From assembly GCA_963652335.1 (NCBI GenBank), contig CAVJSS010000007.1, positions 1 through 44,584 of the forward strand: a stretch of 44,584 bases of DNA. Direction: 5' to 3'. Position 1 is the stretch's first letter. Each line of letters opens with the position of its first letter. Position numbers and translations under genes: made by a program. Origin of the DNA: UBA4951 sp963652335 (GTDB taxonomy: Bacteria > Bacillota_I > Bacilli_A > RFN20 > CAG-826). The notes beneath the pieces are model-generated. The model searched no databases, was not told the DNA's origin, and was given only the letters and a program-made list of their open reading frames with translations. This document shows, one piece after another, positions 32,746 to 41,849 of the stretch.

Positions 32746-34305
32746 ATGAAAAAAAATGCTAAACGCTCGATAATAATCTCATCGCTAGCGGCAATCGGCA
32801 TGGCCGGAGCCCTTATGGCTGGTTCGACCTATGCCTTATTTACCTCGGAAAGCTCAGCCAACATCGCCATCTCTTCAGGCAAGGTTTCTTTAGTAGCGAC
32901 GGTCGATGAAAATTCTTTGGTCACCTATTCCGGCAAGGAATTGACCGGCGAAAAAGAAGCCGACGAAAAGAAGATCTTCAGAACCGATTCGGAAGAAATC
33001 GGCGGGGAAAACGGCGTCTTCAGCAACGGAGGAACCGCCGCGATCGATACCAAGACCGGAGATTTGAAATTAGAAAAGATGACTCCGGGCGACAAAGTCA
33101 CGTTCACCATCAAAGTCAAAAACGAAAGCAACGTCACCGTCAGATACCGCACTATAGTCAAAAAGTCGGCAGACGATGGCTTGTTCGCTGGGCTTAACGT
33201 CGTAATCAACGGCGAATCCTTTGCCGGAGAAGACAAGATCAGCCATTATTCGACCCTTAAATCCGGAACTGACGCGGAAGACATCGACGTCACGGTGGAA
33301 CTCCCTTCCGACGCCGACGATACTTATCAAGACAAGAATTGCACGATCGTTTGCGTAGTCGAAGCCATCCAAGGCAACGCCCTCCCGGAAAACGCCGTAA
33401 GCGTCTCGACCGAAGAAGACTTGAACAACGCCATCAGCGAAGGCGGAATCGTATCCCTTAGCAACGACATCGAATTGGAATATCCTTTGGAAATAGCCAA
33501 TACGGTCGGCAAAAAATTCGATCATGACATCGTGATCTACGGAAACGGCAACAAGATAAGCTGCCCAGATAAGGAATATTACAGCGCAATCGACAATGAT
33601 TATCTTGAAGGCCGCGCAGTAAATATCGAATCAGTCAGCGATATCACAATCACGTTCGTAGACGCTGAGGTTGAAGGACCGACCGAATACGCAAACAACA
33701 ATAGAGGCATCACGGTTTGGGGAACCGAAAACCTTACATTGGTTTTGGATAACTGTAGCGTCGAGGCCAACCATTACGCCTTGAATATCGCTAGCGATAA
33801 CAAAAATATCGAAGTTATCGCCAAAAACACAAATATCACCGGTTATTCCGCGGTTCAAACATACTCCCCAGACACAAAATGCACATTCACCAACTGCGCT
33901 CTTACAGGAATTAATCAATGGTCAAAAGTCGGCAATAATGGCTTCGACACAATTAAAATCCAGAGCGGAGCCACTGAAACGACCATGAATTTCAGCGATT
34001 GCAGTCTTGCAGCAATAGAAAAGTACCTTGGAAAAGACGAATCCGAACAAGACATCGAGACCGCAGAACAAGACATCTTAGGCATTTCGAATGATTCTTC
34101 TAGCGTCTATTTCGATGCAAAATGCAAATTCAAATACGTTAAGGAGGGAGAAAAAGAAGACGAAACAGTCTTTGATGGCACATATTCAGAAATAAACGGA
34201 AATGAAGTGAAAAAAGATTTCATAGATCGCTTCCATAGTGTAGGAACTGATGCACAGCATTCCATTATTGCATGGGAAGCGGTTGTGGAAACGACTGAAG
34301 ATTAA
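32746..34305 (+). CDS. TasA-like protein with pectate-lyase-like beta-helix
   Basis: A 519-residue SipW substrate. The start is atg followed by A8 (MKKNAKRS), with AAAAGGA upstream. The signal peptide ends GSTYALFTSES. The TasA-like domain spans about residues 35-215 (MTPGDKVTFTIKVKNES; YQDKNCTIVCVVEAIQGNA). The C-terminal part is a right-handed beta-helix of a different type from its neighbours (SLSNDIELEYPLEIANTVG, LVLDNCSVEANHYALNIASD), like pectate-lyase-fold surface proteins. It has no anchor motif. The A8 tract at codon 2 is the in-frame version of the A9 found in the next gene. Confidence 0.85.
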   Translation: MKKNAKRSIIISSLAAIGMAGALMAGSTYALFTSESSANIAISSGKVSLVATVDENSLVTYSGKELTGEKEADEKKIFRTDSEEIGGENGVFSNGGTAAIDTKTGDLKLEKMTPGDKVTFTIKVKNESNVTVRYRTIVKKSADDGLFAGLNVVINGESFAGEDKISHYSTLKSGTDAEDIDVTVELPSDADDTYQDKNCTIVCVVEAIQGNALPENAVSVSTEEDLNNAISEGGIVSLSNDIELEYPLEIANTVGKKFDHDIVIYGNGNKISCPDKEYYSAIDNDYLEGRAVNIESVSDITITFVDAEVEGPTEYANNNRGITVWGTENLTLVLDNCSVEANHYALNIASDNKNIEVIAKNTNITGYSAVQTYSPDTKCTFTNCALTGINQWSKVGNNGFDTIKIQSGATETTMNFSDCSLAAIEKYLGKDESEQDIETAEQDILGISNDSSSVYFDAKCKFKYVKEGEKEDETVFDGTYSEINGNEVKKDFIDRFHSVGTDAQHSIIAWEAVVETTED

Positions 34306-34380
34306 TTTTCAAAACATCACACCGCAAAATCATTTCTCACTAAACATCAAAATCCTAATGACAAATATTAGCAATAATGA

Positions 34381-34419
34381 TTGGATGGGGCTGCTGAAAA
34401 CGCAGCCTCACCCATCCAA
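34381..34419 (+). other. Intercistronic hairpin before the last substrate gene
   Basis: TTGGATGGG (34381-34389) pairs with CCCATCCAA (34411-34419), and GCTGC (34390-34394) with GCAGC (34402-34406), leaving a 4-base bulge. There is no T-run. The layout is the same as before the previous gene, but with a different sequence. Confidence 0.7.
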
Positions 34420-34439
34420 CACAGAAAGGAAAAACCATG

Positions 34440-34448
34440 AAAAAAAAA
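34440..34448 (+). repeat. A9 tract at codon 2 (frame-breaking)
   Basis: Nine A residues directly follow the ATG. The paralogue at 32746 has eight at the same place. Loss of one A would restore the frame. Confidence 0.9.
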
Positions 34449-36270
34449 TGCTAGACGCTCGATAATCTTATCCTCGTTGGCTGCAATTGGAATAGCCGGA
34501 GCCCTTATGGCCGGATCGACCTATGCTTTGTTCACTTCCCAAAGCGAAACCAACATCGCGATAAATTCGGGTAAGGTCGACGTCAAAGCCACAATTGGCG
34601 ATTGGGCCACTTATTCAGGAAAAGAGCTAACCGGCATAGTCGCTGACGATGAAGCAAAGATCACGGCCACTGAAAAACTAGGTCTTTTCAGCAACGGTGG
34701 GACAGCCGAAATCGAAGACAACGTGCTAAAGCTTAAAAACATGACACCTGGCGACAAAGTGACTCTCGATATCAATGTCAAAAACGACAGCACCGTGAAC
34801 GCCAAATACCGCACTTTCATAAAAGCGACGAAGAACACCGGCCTTTTCAAAGGTCTGAAAATAACGATCGATGAAGAGGAATTCTCCGGATTCACTGCCG
34901 TAAGCTCCTTAGAAAGCTTCAAGCCAGGCGAGGGAAGCAAAACAGTCCACGTCACCATCGACTTCCCAACCGATAAGGGAAACGAATATCAAGGCAAGGC
35001 ATGCGAGATATCCTTCTCCGTCGAAGCTTATCAAAACAACGCCGCTGTCACTGAAGCCGCATCAGACGAGCTTGGGCTATATACATTGGAAGATTTCATC
35101 GCCTTCAGCCAATTCAGCAATACGACAGGTTGGGCATCAGAGCCGTTAAAGGATTACAAAACCATCACTTTGATGGCTGATATGGACCTTACGGGCGTCG
35201 ATTGGGATCCGATTAATTTCCCAGCGGATACCAGAAGGACGTTCGACGGAAATGGAAAGACAATCTCAAATCTCACCTTGGATACCGAGAATGAAAAGGT
35301 AGGCCTTTTTCGCTCCGTAAGTGGCAAGACCATCAAAAACGTCAATTTGACCAATGCATATATCAAGGGCTCGCATTGGGTGGGGGGCATCGCCGGCCAT
35401 GCCATAGATACGACTTTCAGCAACTGCGTCATATCGAATTCCAACATCATCAACAAAGTCGCAAACAACGATAATGGCGACAAAACCGGAGCGATTGTCG
35501 GCTATCTCGGCGATAGTACCAACGTAATCGAGGGCTGCAAAGTCAAAGACGTCAATTTAAAGGGATATCGCGACATCGGCGGTCTTGCCGGCATCGTTAA
35601 CACCAGCGGAACGACGATAGCCTCGAATACCCTTGAAAACGTTTCGATAATAAACGATAGATCGCAAAATCCTGAAGGGTATGCCGATGATTCGGCGGAT
35701 TATAATGTCGGAGAAGTCATAGGAAGGAACCCATATAACGTTGTCCCAACCGATACGATTTGCAAAAACGTAACCATAAAAATTGAATATGCCGATGGCT
35801 TTGAATATGATTCTGTGACCCGCAAATATTCGATCACTTCAAAAACCGGCCTCTATAATTTCGCCTCTTACGTCAACGCCGGCAATACGATGAATGGCAA
35901 AACAGTCGAGTTAAAAACCGATGTCGATTTGCAAAACGAAAAATGGCAGCCGATAAACAATTTCCAAGGCACGTTCGATGGCTGCGCCCACAAAATCGAA
36001 AACCTTCATATAACTTGGAATTCGACCGAAAAATACGGCAATTGGAGAACAGCCTACATTGGCTTTTTCGGAAATTGTGCCTATAATAGCGAAGCGGACC
36101 TCGTCATCGAAAACATCGTCTTCAAAAACGTCGATATCGATGCAACCGGCTATAATTATGGTATGTATGTCGGCACGGTTTTAGGCGGTGGCACCGCAAA
36201 TATCAATGATGTTACAGTTGAAGGACTTATCAAAATCAAGTCCGATTCATGGTATGTCGGTGGAATAGCA

Positions 36271-36277
36271 GGGGGGG
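36271..36277 (+). repeat. G7 tract (frame-breaking)
   Basis: Seven G residues follow GCA in a GIAGG-encoding repeat. Six would join the upstream frame to the downstream beta-helix frame. It is the longest G-run noticed in the window. Confidence 0.9.
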
Positions 36278-36700
36278 TATTCCAAATTCTCCAATTGCAA
36301 AATAAACGGAGATGATGGCAGCTACATCTATACGACCGGATCCGGAAACGTCGGTGGCATAGTCGGCTGGACAGGCGAACAGAACGAAGCGAAATACATC
36401 AAAAATTGCTCCGTCAACAATATCGCGATAACCGGAAGCTATTATGTAGCAGGCATCGCCGGAACATTGCATGCGAACATGAACATCGAAGGATGCTCAG
36501 TCACCAACTGCGAAATAACAGGAGAAGAAAACGTTGGCATCTATTATGGACGTTTGATCTCCGATGCCGTCTGCGATCCAGCTAAGAATTCCTACGAAAA
36601 CGTAAAAATCAACGGAACAGCCCAATAAAAGTTCCAAAGTCGAAAAAGAAAGCGACTTACATTAAAAATAAGGATTCGTATTCTTGACTAGATCCAATAA

Positions 36701-36743
36701 GCAAGTCCGACCTCATTTGCAAAAAAATGTCGGACTTGCTTTT
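36701..36743 (+). terminator. Rho-independent terminator ending the SipW operon
   Basis: GCAAGTCCGAC (36701-36711) pairs fully with GTCGGACTTGC (36729-36739), followed by TTTT. Confidence 0.85.
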
Positions 36744-36967
36744 CTATGTCAGCATCCGTTTCAATGAAAACCATCACGTCAAATCGGATGATTAGACAAA
36801 CGGCATGTCCTATTGAGCAGTTCTAAAGAAAACATCTCTTGATAAACAAAATGTTTCTTTTTCCTTTCGAATCAAGTTAATGTTAATGACCATTTCCGCT
36901 AAAAACGAAAATTTTATAAATCGTCCTTTTCTTTCTAGAAATCCTAGCCTTCGGACCAACTCTAAGT
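36744..36967. other. Intergenic region after the SipW operon
   Basis: No gene is seen. A weak stem (AAAGAAAACAT near 36825-36835 with ATGTTTCTTT 36851-36860) followed by a T-rich run may be a second terminator. Confidence 0.4.
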
Positions 36968-36979
36968 TAGAATGTGCCC
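36968..36979 (+). promoter_or_regulatory. -10 box of the small lipoprotein gene, predicted leaderless
   Basis: TAGAAT (36968-36973) ends six bases before the ATG at 36980, the same spacing and hexamer as at mutS2. There is no Shine-Dalgarno sequence or clear -35 box. Confidence 0.45.
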
Positions 36980-37120
36980 ATGAAGAAAATATTGCCTTTT
37001 TTAGCTATCTTATTAACGGCTGGGATGATGCTCTCCGGCTGTAAAAACAATAATTCGAACGGCGGGCATACCTGCACCGGGAATACCTGCACGGTCGGCA
37101 AAAACGTCAACGCTCTATGA
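36980..37120 (+). CDS. Tiny lipoprotein (46 residues)
   Basis: A 46-residue prolipoprotein with a basic start (MKK), a hydrophobic core and a lipobox LSGC (Cys 21). After cleavage by LspA the mature part would be only 26 residues, with a short Cys repeat (HTCTGNTCTV) and Asn/Gly-rich flanks. Its function is unknown. Its stop overlaps the ATG of the next gene (ATGA), so the two are coupled. Confidence 0.7.
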   Translation: MKKILPFLAILLTAGMMLSGCKNNNSNGGHTCTGNTCTVGKNVNAL

Positions 37121-38013
37121 ACGAATTGGAACAAGCTTTCGGTAGCGGAAATTACAAAAAAGTCCTCGAATTGACCAAAGATCAAAAAGATCTGGTCTCG
37201 GTGGTCTATAGATTGAGCGCATTCATTGGCTTAAAAGAATATCCTTCCGCTCTCTCGTTGCTTATCAAAAACCGGGATGAGCTATTCAAAGCATCCCCAA
37301 TCAAAACGATCGAAACGGATCTCTTCCTGAGATTCTCTTTGGAAGAATTCGACGAAGCATACGACGACGTCGATATTTTCAATGAATATCCATATATCAG
37401 CCAAGAAGTCGAAGAAGAACTAAGATCCCTTAGGAAAAAGGTCAGGAAAGCCGAAAAGGACGACATTAGATCGAAATATAAGGAAAGCGTCGACCTTTCG
37501 ATAAATCAGTCCGAAGACGAATTATTAAATAATCTAGGCGCGATCGAAACGAAAGACATAAAAAACCACCTTCAGGAAATAAGGAACATCGTCTCTTCTT
37601 TAGGAAAGGATGACGTTAGGACATATGCTTTGATGATGCTTGTGGCCGCCGAAGACGATAAGGAAATACGCTTTCTGAAAAACGATTCGGAATTCATCGT
37701 GATCCCTTCGAAATTGGAAAGGCCATTTTCTTCCGATGACCACCTCAAATTCATCGATCAGGTGGTCTTAGAATGCAAAGACCCAAGCCTTTCTAACGTA
37801 GCTTTGAAGCTTTATTCTTCGGCGGTCGTCTCAGCCTATCCGGAACCATTGTTGGAAAATGGGAAAACCCTCGATTACGCCTTAGCTTTCAAAGACATCG
37901 CCGAGGAATATCTAAACATAAAAGACATAGCTCCGAGCCATATTGACCCAGAGGTGATGATCCGAGTGAGGAAATTCCTAAGCCAAGGGAAGGGGAAAAC
38001 CGGTGCTTTTTAA
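37117..38013 (+). CDS. Helical-repeat (TPR-like) cytoplasmic protein
   Basis: A 298-residue acidic, alpha-helical protein without signal peptide or membrane segment. The first half has helix pairs resembling TPR repeats (LEQAFGSGNYKKVLELTKDQ, AFIGLKEYPSALSLLIKN). I do not recognise a catalytic motif. It resembles helical-repeat proteins of unknown function seen near the trigger factor gene in Mollicutes-related bacteria, but that is from memory and weak. It is translationally coupled to the small lipoprotein gene. Confidence 0.75.
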   Translation: MNELEQAFGSGNYKKVLELTKDQKDLVSVVYRLSAFIGLKEYPSALSLLIKNRDELFKASPIKTIETDLFLRFSLEEFDEAYDDVDIFNEYPYISQEVEEELRSLRKKVRKAEKDDIRSKYKESVDLSINQSEDELLNNLGAIETKDIKNHLQEIRNIVSSLGKDDVRTYALMMLVAAEDDKEIRFLKNDSEFIVIPSKLERPFSSDDHLKFIDQVVLECKDPSLSNVALKLYSSAVVSAYPEPLLENGKTLDYALAFKDIAEEYLNIKDIAPSHIDPEVMIRVRKFLSQGKGKTGAF

Positions 38014-38022
38014 GCAAGTTCC

Positions 38023-38052
38023 TTGCAACTTGCACACGCTTGAGCGTATACT
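38023..38052 (+). promoter_or_regulatory. Promoter of tig
   Basis: TTGCAA (38023-38028) and TATACT (38047-38052) are 18 bases apart; the start codon is 41 bases further on, with a GAAAGGG ribosome site. Confidence 0.6.
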
Positions 38053-38093
38053 CTACACGCAACGAATGCTTTTCGTCTACGAAAGGGATAGAT

Positions 38094-39455
38094 ATGAAGA
38101 ATACCGTCACTAACGTCAGCCCGACCAAAGCCAAGATCACGGTCGAAGTTGACAAAGAGAGCTGGAAGGCCGCTCAAGAAAAGGCCTTCAAGAAAGTCAG
38201 CGCCAACGTCGAAGTCAAGGGTTTCAGACCAGGCAAGGCGCCACGCAAATTATTGGAAGAAAGAGTCAACCCAGCTGCCGTTTTCGACGCCGCGGTGGAC
38301 TCGATGCTAAACCCAGCCTTCGCCCAAGCTTTGGAAGAAACCAAGATCAAGCCGTTCTTGCGTCCGGATGTCAACGTCACCAAATTGTCCGATGACGATC
38401 TCACGTTGGAATACACGATCACTTTGCCTCCAAAGGCCGAACTTGGTCAATACAAAGGCTTGGAATTGGTGAAAAAAGCCCCATCCGTGACCGAAAAGGA
38501 AGTCAGCGAAGCGATCGAGAAACGCTTGGAGAATTCCGCTTCCTTGGTCGTTAAGGAGACGGAAGCGGCCTTAGGCGACACCGTCGTCTTCGACTTCATC
38601 GGCCGCACGGAAAAGGATGGCGAGATGGTCGCCTTCGACGGCGGATCAGCCGATAATTACAGCCTTGAATTGGGCTCCCATCAATTCGTTCCGGGATTCG
38701 AAGAAGCCTTGGTCGGCGTCAAAGCCGGCGAGAAGAAGGAAGTCAAGATCACCTTCCCGACCAACTACGTCGAGGAATTGGCCGGAAAAGATGCCTCCTT
38801 CGAATGCAAGATCCACGAAATCAAAGGGAAGATCGTCCCGGAACTTACCGATGAATCCGTTGCTGAGCTCGGAATAAAAGACGGCGAAGAGGAAATAAGG
38901 ACCGTCGACGCTTTGAAGGCTTATGAGAAAAAGAGCCTCTTAGCCAGAAAAGTGGCCCAAAACGAAAACGAATATTATAACAACTTGGTCGATAAGATCG
39001 TCGAGAATTCCAAAATCGAATTGGACGACGACATCGTTCTAACCGAAGCGAAATCGTCCTTGGAGAACCTAAAGAAGCAGATCACCCAAAACGGATTGAC
39101 CTACGAACAATATCTCCAAATCACCGGCTCGACCGAGGAAAAAGTCTTGGACAGCTTCAAAGAGCAAGCCAAGAAAACCCTTGATACCTTCGTTGTCTTG
39201 CAACAAATCGCGATCGTTGAAAACCTCGAAGTCACCGACAAGGACATCGATGACGAGGCCAATAAGCTCGCTACGCAATACGGGATCAAAAAGGAAGACG
39301 TCGTCAAATACATGCAGCAAGACGCCAACCGTTGGGCTTCCCAGATCTTGGATAGAAAGCTCCATGACTTCCTAACCAAGGAAAACAAAGCCATCTCCGC
39401 CAAAGCCAAAGAAGAGGCCAAAGAGGAGAAGGCTGAAGAAAAAACAGCAGAATAA
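38094..39455 (+). CDS. tig: Trigger factor chaperone/prolyl isomerase
   Basis: A 453-residue trigger factor that binds ribosomes near the exit tunnel and folds nascent chains. The N-terminal ribosome-binding signature is GFRPGKAP (near residue 43). The FKBP-type isomerase domain spans about residues 150-240 (GDTVVFDFIGRTEKDGEMV), and the rest is the helical chaperone body with a Lys/Glu-rich tail. ATG 38094 is preferred to 38040 because the longer form lies over the promoter and adds residues not typical of the family. Confidence 0.96.
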   Translation: MKNTVTNVSPTKAKITVEVDKESWKAAQEKAFKKVSANVEVKGFRPGKAPRKLLEERVNPAAVFDAAVDSMLNPAFAQALEETKIKPFLRPDVNVTKLSDDDLTLEYTITLPPKAELGQYKGLELVKKAPSVTEKEVSEAIEKRLENSASLVVKETEAALGDTVVFDFIGRTEKDGEMVAFDGGSADNYSLELGSHQFVPGFEEALVGVKAGEKKEVKITFPTNYVEELAGKDASFECKIHEIKGKIVPELTDESVAELGIKDGEEEIRTVDALKAYEKKSLLARKVAQNENEYYNNLVDKIVENSKIELDDDIVLTEAKSSLENLKKQITQNGLTYEQYLQITGSTEEKVLDSFKEQAKKTLDTFVVLQQIAIVENLEVTDKDIDDEANKLATQYGIKKEDVVKYMQQDANRWASQILDRKLHDFLTKENKAISAKAKEEAKEEKAEEKTAE

Positions 39456-39472
39456 CATAAAGCCTAAAAGTT

Positions 39473-39491
39473 AGCCCCCTATGGGGGCTTT
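39473..39491 (+). terminator. Weak terminator between tig and lon
   Basis: AGCCCCC (39473-39479) pairs with GGGGGCT (39483-39489) around TAT. Only three T residues follow, so some readthrough into lon is likely. Confidence 0.55.
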
Positions 39492-39514
39492 CTAGCAAAA
39501 AAGGAGGAAAAGAA

Positions 39515-41848
39515 ATGGCAAAAGAAAATCTTCGTTTACCACTCCTAATCACCCGCGGGTTGATCGTTTTCCCTTCGATGACCGAATCGATCGAAGCTGG
39601 GCGTGATTTCTCGTTGGCCGCGGTGGATATCTCAAGAAAGGAAACAAATTCCCTTCTCTACGTCACCGCCCAGCTTGACCCAGCTAAAGAAACCCTTACG
39701 AACGACGACCTTCCGGAATACGGGACCTTATGCAGGATCTTCTATTTCCAAAAGAACAGCGATTCCTATCGAATCAGGGTAAACGGCACCAAACGCGTCA
39801 AGTTCACCGATTTCTCTTTCGAAAACGGGACTTATTACGCCTCCGCCATAAACATCGATGACGTCGAAGGCAATATAGAGGAGGAAAAAGCCTTATTGGA
39901 TGAATGCGTAAAGATCTTGCGTTCTTCCGGGATGGCCTCATCCCTCCCGAAATCGATCTACGAATCTTCCGACGATAGTTTTTCGCCATCGTCTTTCGCC
40001 GACGCCATAGCCACTTATCTCCCTATTTCTTTGGCGGATAAGCTCTCGGTTTTGTCGGAAGGGGATGTCTTAGCGCGCTTGAAAAAGGTCAGGGACCTCC
40101 TTTTGGCCCAGATAGAGAAAAACAAGATCGAAAGAAAGATCGACCAAAAGGTCCAAGCCTCCGCCGAAAAGAGCCAAAAAGAATATTTCCTTAGGGAAAA
40201 GATGAAAGCCATCAAGGACGAGCTCGGCGAAGGCGGCGGCGGATCCGACGTGGACACCATTAGGGAAAAGCTGAAAAACAACCCATATCCGGAATTCGTC
40301 AAAACGAAGGTCGAAAAGGAATTAAGACGCTTCGAGATGATGCCGGAAGCCTCTTTGGAATCCTCTTTGATCATGAATTACATCGAGACTTTGCTCAATG
40401 TCCCTTGGTACCAAAAGACCGAGGATATCGAGGATCTTAAACGCGCCAGAGAGATTTTGGACGAAGACCATTATGGTTTGGACAAAGTCAAGGAACGCAT
40501 CATCGAATATCTGGCCGTAAAGAAATCGACCGGAACCTTGAAAGCCCCGATCCTTTGCTTCTATGGACCTCCGGGATGCGGCAAAACGTCATTGGGGCGT
40601 TCCATCGCCAGAGCCTTGGGCCGCAAATTCTTCAAAGCCTCTTTAGGCGGCATCTCCGACGAATCAGAAATCAGAGGACATCGCCGTACATACGTCGGTT
40701 CATTGCCAGGCAGGATAATCGAAGGGATGACCAAAGTAGGAGTCACCAACCCCGTATTCTTATTGGATGAGATCGATAAATTGGGCGGTTCTTCTTATAG
40801 AGGTGACCCTTCCAGCGCCATGTTGGAAGTCTTGGACCCAGAGCAAAACTATGCCTTCAACGACAATTTCTTGGAAGAGCCATATGATTTGAGCTCGGTC
40901 TTGTTCATCTGCACCGCCAATTACCTCGAAAACATCCCGACCCCGCTTTTGGATAGGTTGGAGCTAATCGAGGTCCCAAGCTATACCGAATTCGAGAAAA
41001 TGAGGATCGCATCGGGATTCTTGGAGAAAAAGCAAAGCGAAGCCAATGGGTTAAAAGAAGGCGATGTGAAATGGAAAGAGGATGGCATCAAAGAAATCCT
41101 TGAATCATATACCAGGGAAGCCGGCGTCCGTCAGCTCGAAAGATGCATCGCTTCAGTCTCCAGGAAAGCGGTGGTTGAGCTTTTGGAAAAGCCAGAGACG
41201 AAAAAACCGATCGTTTTGGACAAAAAGAAAGTCAAAAAATATCTGGGAACCGAGATCTTCTCCGACACCAAAAAGGAGAAAGAGCCTCAAGTTGGGGTAG
41301 TCACCGGATTGGCCTACACCGAATTCGGAGGCGACATCTTGCCTATAGAAACGACCTATTTCCCTGGAAAAGGCGGATTGGTTTTGACCGGAAAATTGGG
41401 AGACGTGATGAAGGAAAGCTGCGAGATCGCGGTGGACTATGTCAGAGCCAACGCCAAGAAATACGGGATCGATGATGAGATCTTCGAAAAGAACGACATC
41501 CATATCCATTTCCCAGAAGGAGCCGTTCCCAAAGACGGCCCTTCGGCAGGCTGCGCCATAACGACCGCCATCGTCTCTTGCCTCACCGGCATCCCAGCCG
41601 ACAACAACGTGGCTATGACGGGCGAGGTCTCTCTGAGAGGCAAATCGCTCCCGATCGGCGGATTAAGGGAAAAATCCTTGGCCGCCCTTAGATCGGGCAT
41701 CAAGACCATCATCGTCCCGGAAGAAAACAAAAAGGATATCGGCGAACTTCCGAAAGAAGTCAAAAAAGACCTTAAGATCATCACCATGAAGATGGTCGAT
41801 GAAGCGATCGATCTGACCCTTTTAAGAAAGCCGACCCTCATCGAATGA
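39515..41848 (+). CDS. lon: ATP-dependent protease Lon
   Basis: A 777-residue Lon. The N-terminal substrate-binding domain spans about residues 1-200, then the AAA+ domain with Walker A GPPGCGKTSLGRS and Walker B VFLLDEIDK. The C-terminal protease domain has the catalytic Ser in PKDGPSAGCAI and Lys in GLREKSLAALRSG. It degrades misfolded and regulatory proteins. GGAGG precedes the ATG. The tig-lon-engB order is as in Bacillus but clpX, which usually lies between, is absent. Confidence 0.97.
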   Translation: MAKENLRLPLLITRGLIVFPSMTESIEAGRDFSLAAVDISRKETNSLLYVTAQLDPAKETLTNDDLPEYGTLCRIFYFQKNSDSYRIRVNGTKRVKFTDFSFENGTYYASAINIDDVEGNIEEEKALLDECVKILRSSGMASSLPKSIYESSDDSFSPSSFADAIATYLPISLADKLSVLSEGDVLARLKKVRDLLLAQIEKNKIERKIDQKVQASAEKSQKEYFLREKMKAIKDELGEGGGGSDVDTIREKLKNNPYPEFVKTKVEKELRRFEMMPEASLESSLIMNYIETLLNVPWYQKTEDIEDLKRAREILDEDHYGLDKVKERIIEYLAVKKSTGTLKAPILCFYGPPGCGKTSLGRSIARALGRKFFKASLGGISDESEIRGHRRTYVGSLPGRIIEGMTKVGVTNPVFLLDEIDKLGGSSYRGDPSSAMLEVLDPEQNYAFNDNFLEEPYDLSSVLFICTANYLENIPTPLLDRLELIEVPSYTEFEKMRIASGFLEKKQSEANGLKEGDVKWKEDGIKEILESYTREAGVRQLERCIASVSRKAVVELLEKPETKKPIVLDKKKVKKYLGTEIFSDTKKEKEPQVGVVTGLAYTEFGGDILPIETTYFPGKGGLVLTGKLGDVMKESCEIAVDYVRANAKKYGIDDEIFEKNDIHIHFPEGAVPKDGPSAGCAITTAIVSCLTGIPADNNVAMTGEVSLRGKSLPIGGLREKSLAALRSGIKTIIVPEENKKDIGELPKEVKKDLKIITMKMVDEAIDLTLLRKPTLIE

Positions 41849-41849
41849 T

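Larger units (their letters stand above)
34437..36628 (+). pseudogene. TasA-like/beta-helix protein, out of frame at two homopolymers
   Basis: Restoring two single-base differences gives a 729-residue SipW substrate closely related to the gene at 22148. At the start, ATG 34437 is followed by A9 and meets TAG after four codons; with A8, as in the paralogue, it would read into the signal peptide (GSTYALFTSQS). The open frame then runs to a TGA at 36315. With G6 instead of G7 at 36271 it would continue through 104 more residues of beta-helix (SGNVGGIVGW, EGCSVTNCEITG) to TAA 36626. The domain order is signal peptide, TasA-like domain (about 35-205), then GLUG-like beta-helix. It is either phase-variable and currently off, a recent pseudogene, or affected by assembly errors. 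Confidence 0.8.

Noticed and set aside
39515..41848. lon alternative genetic code signs
   Set aside because: All core genes use TGG for Trp and end normally at TGA, TAA or TAG, so there is no sign of UGA recoding.
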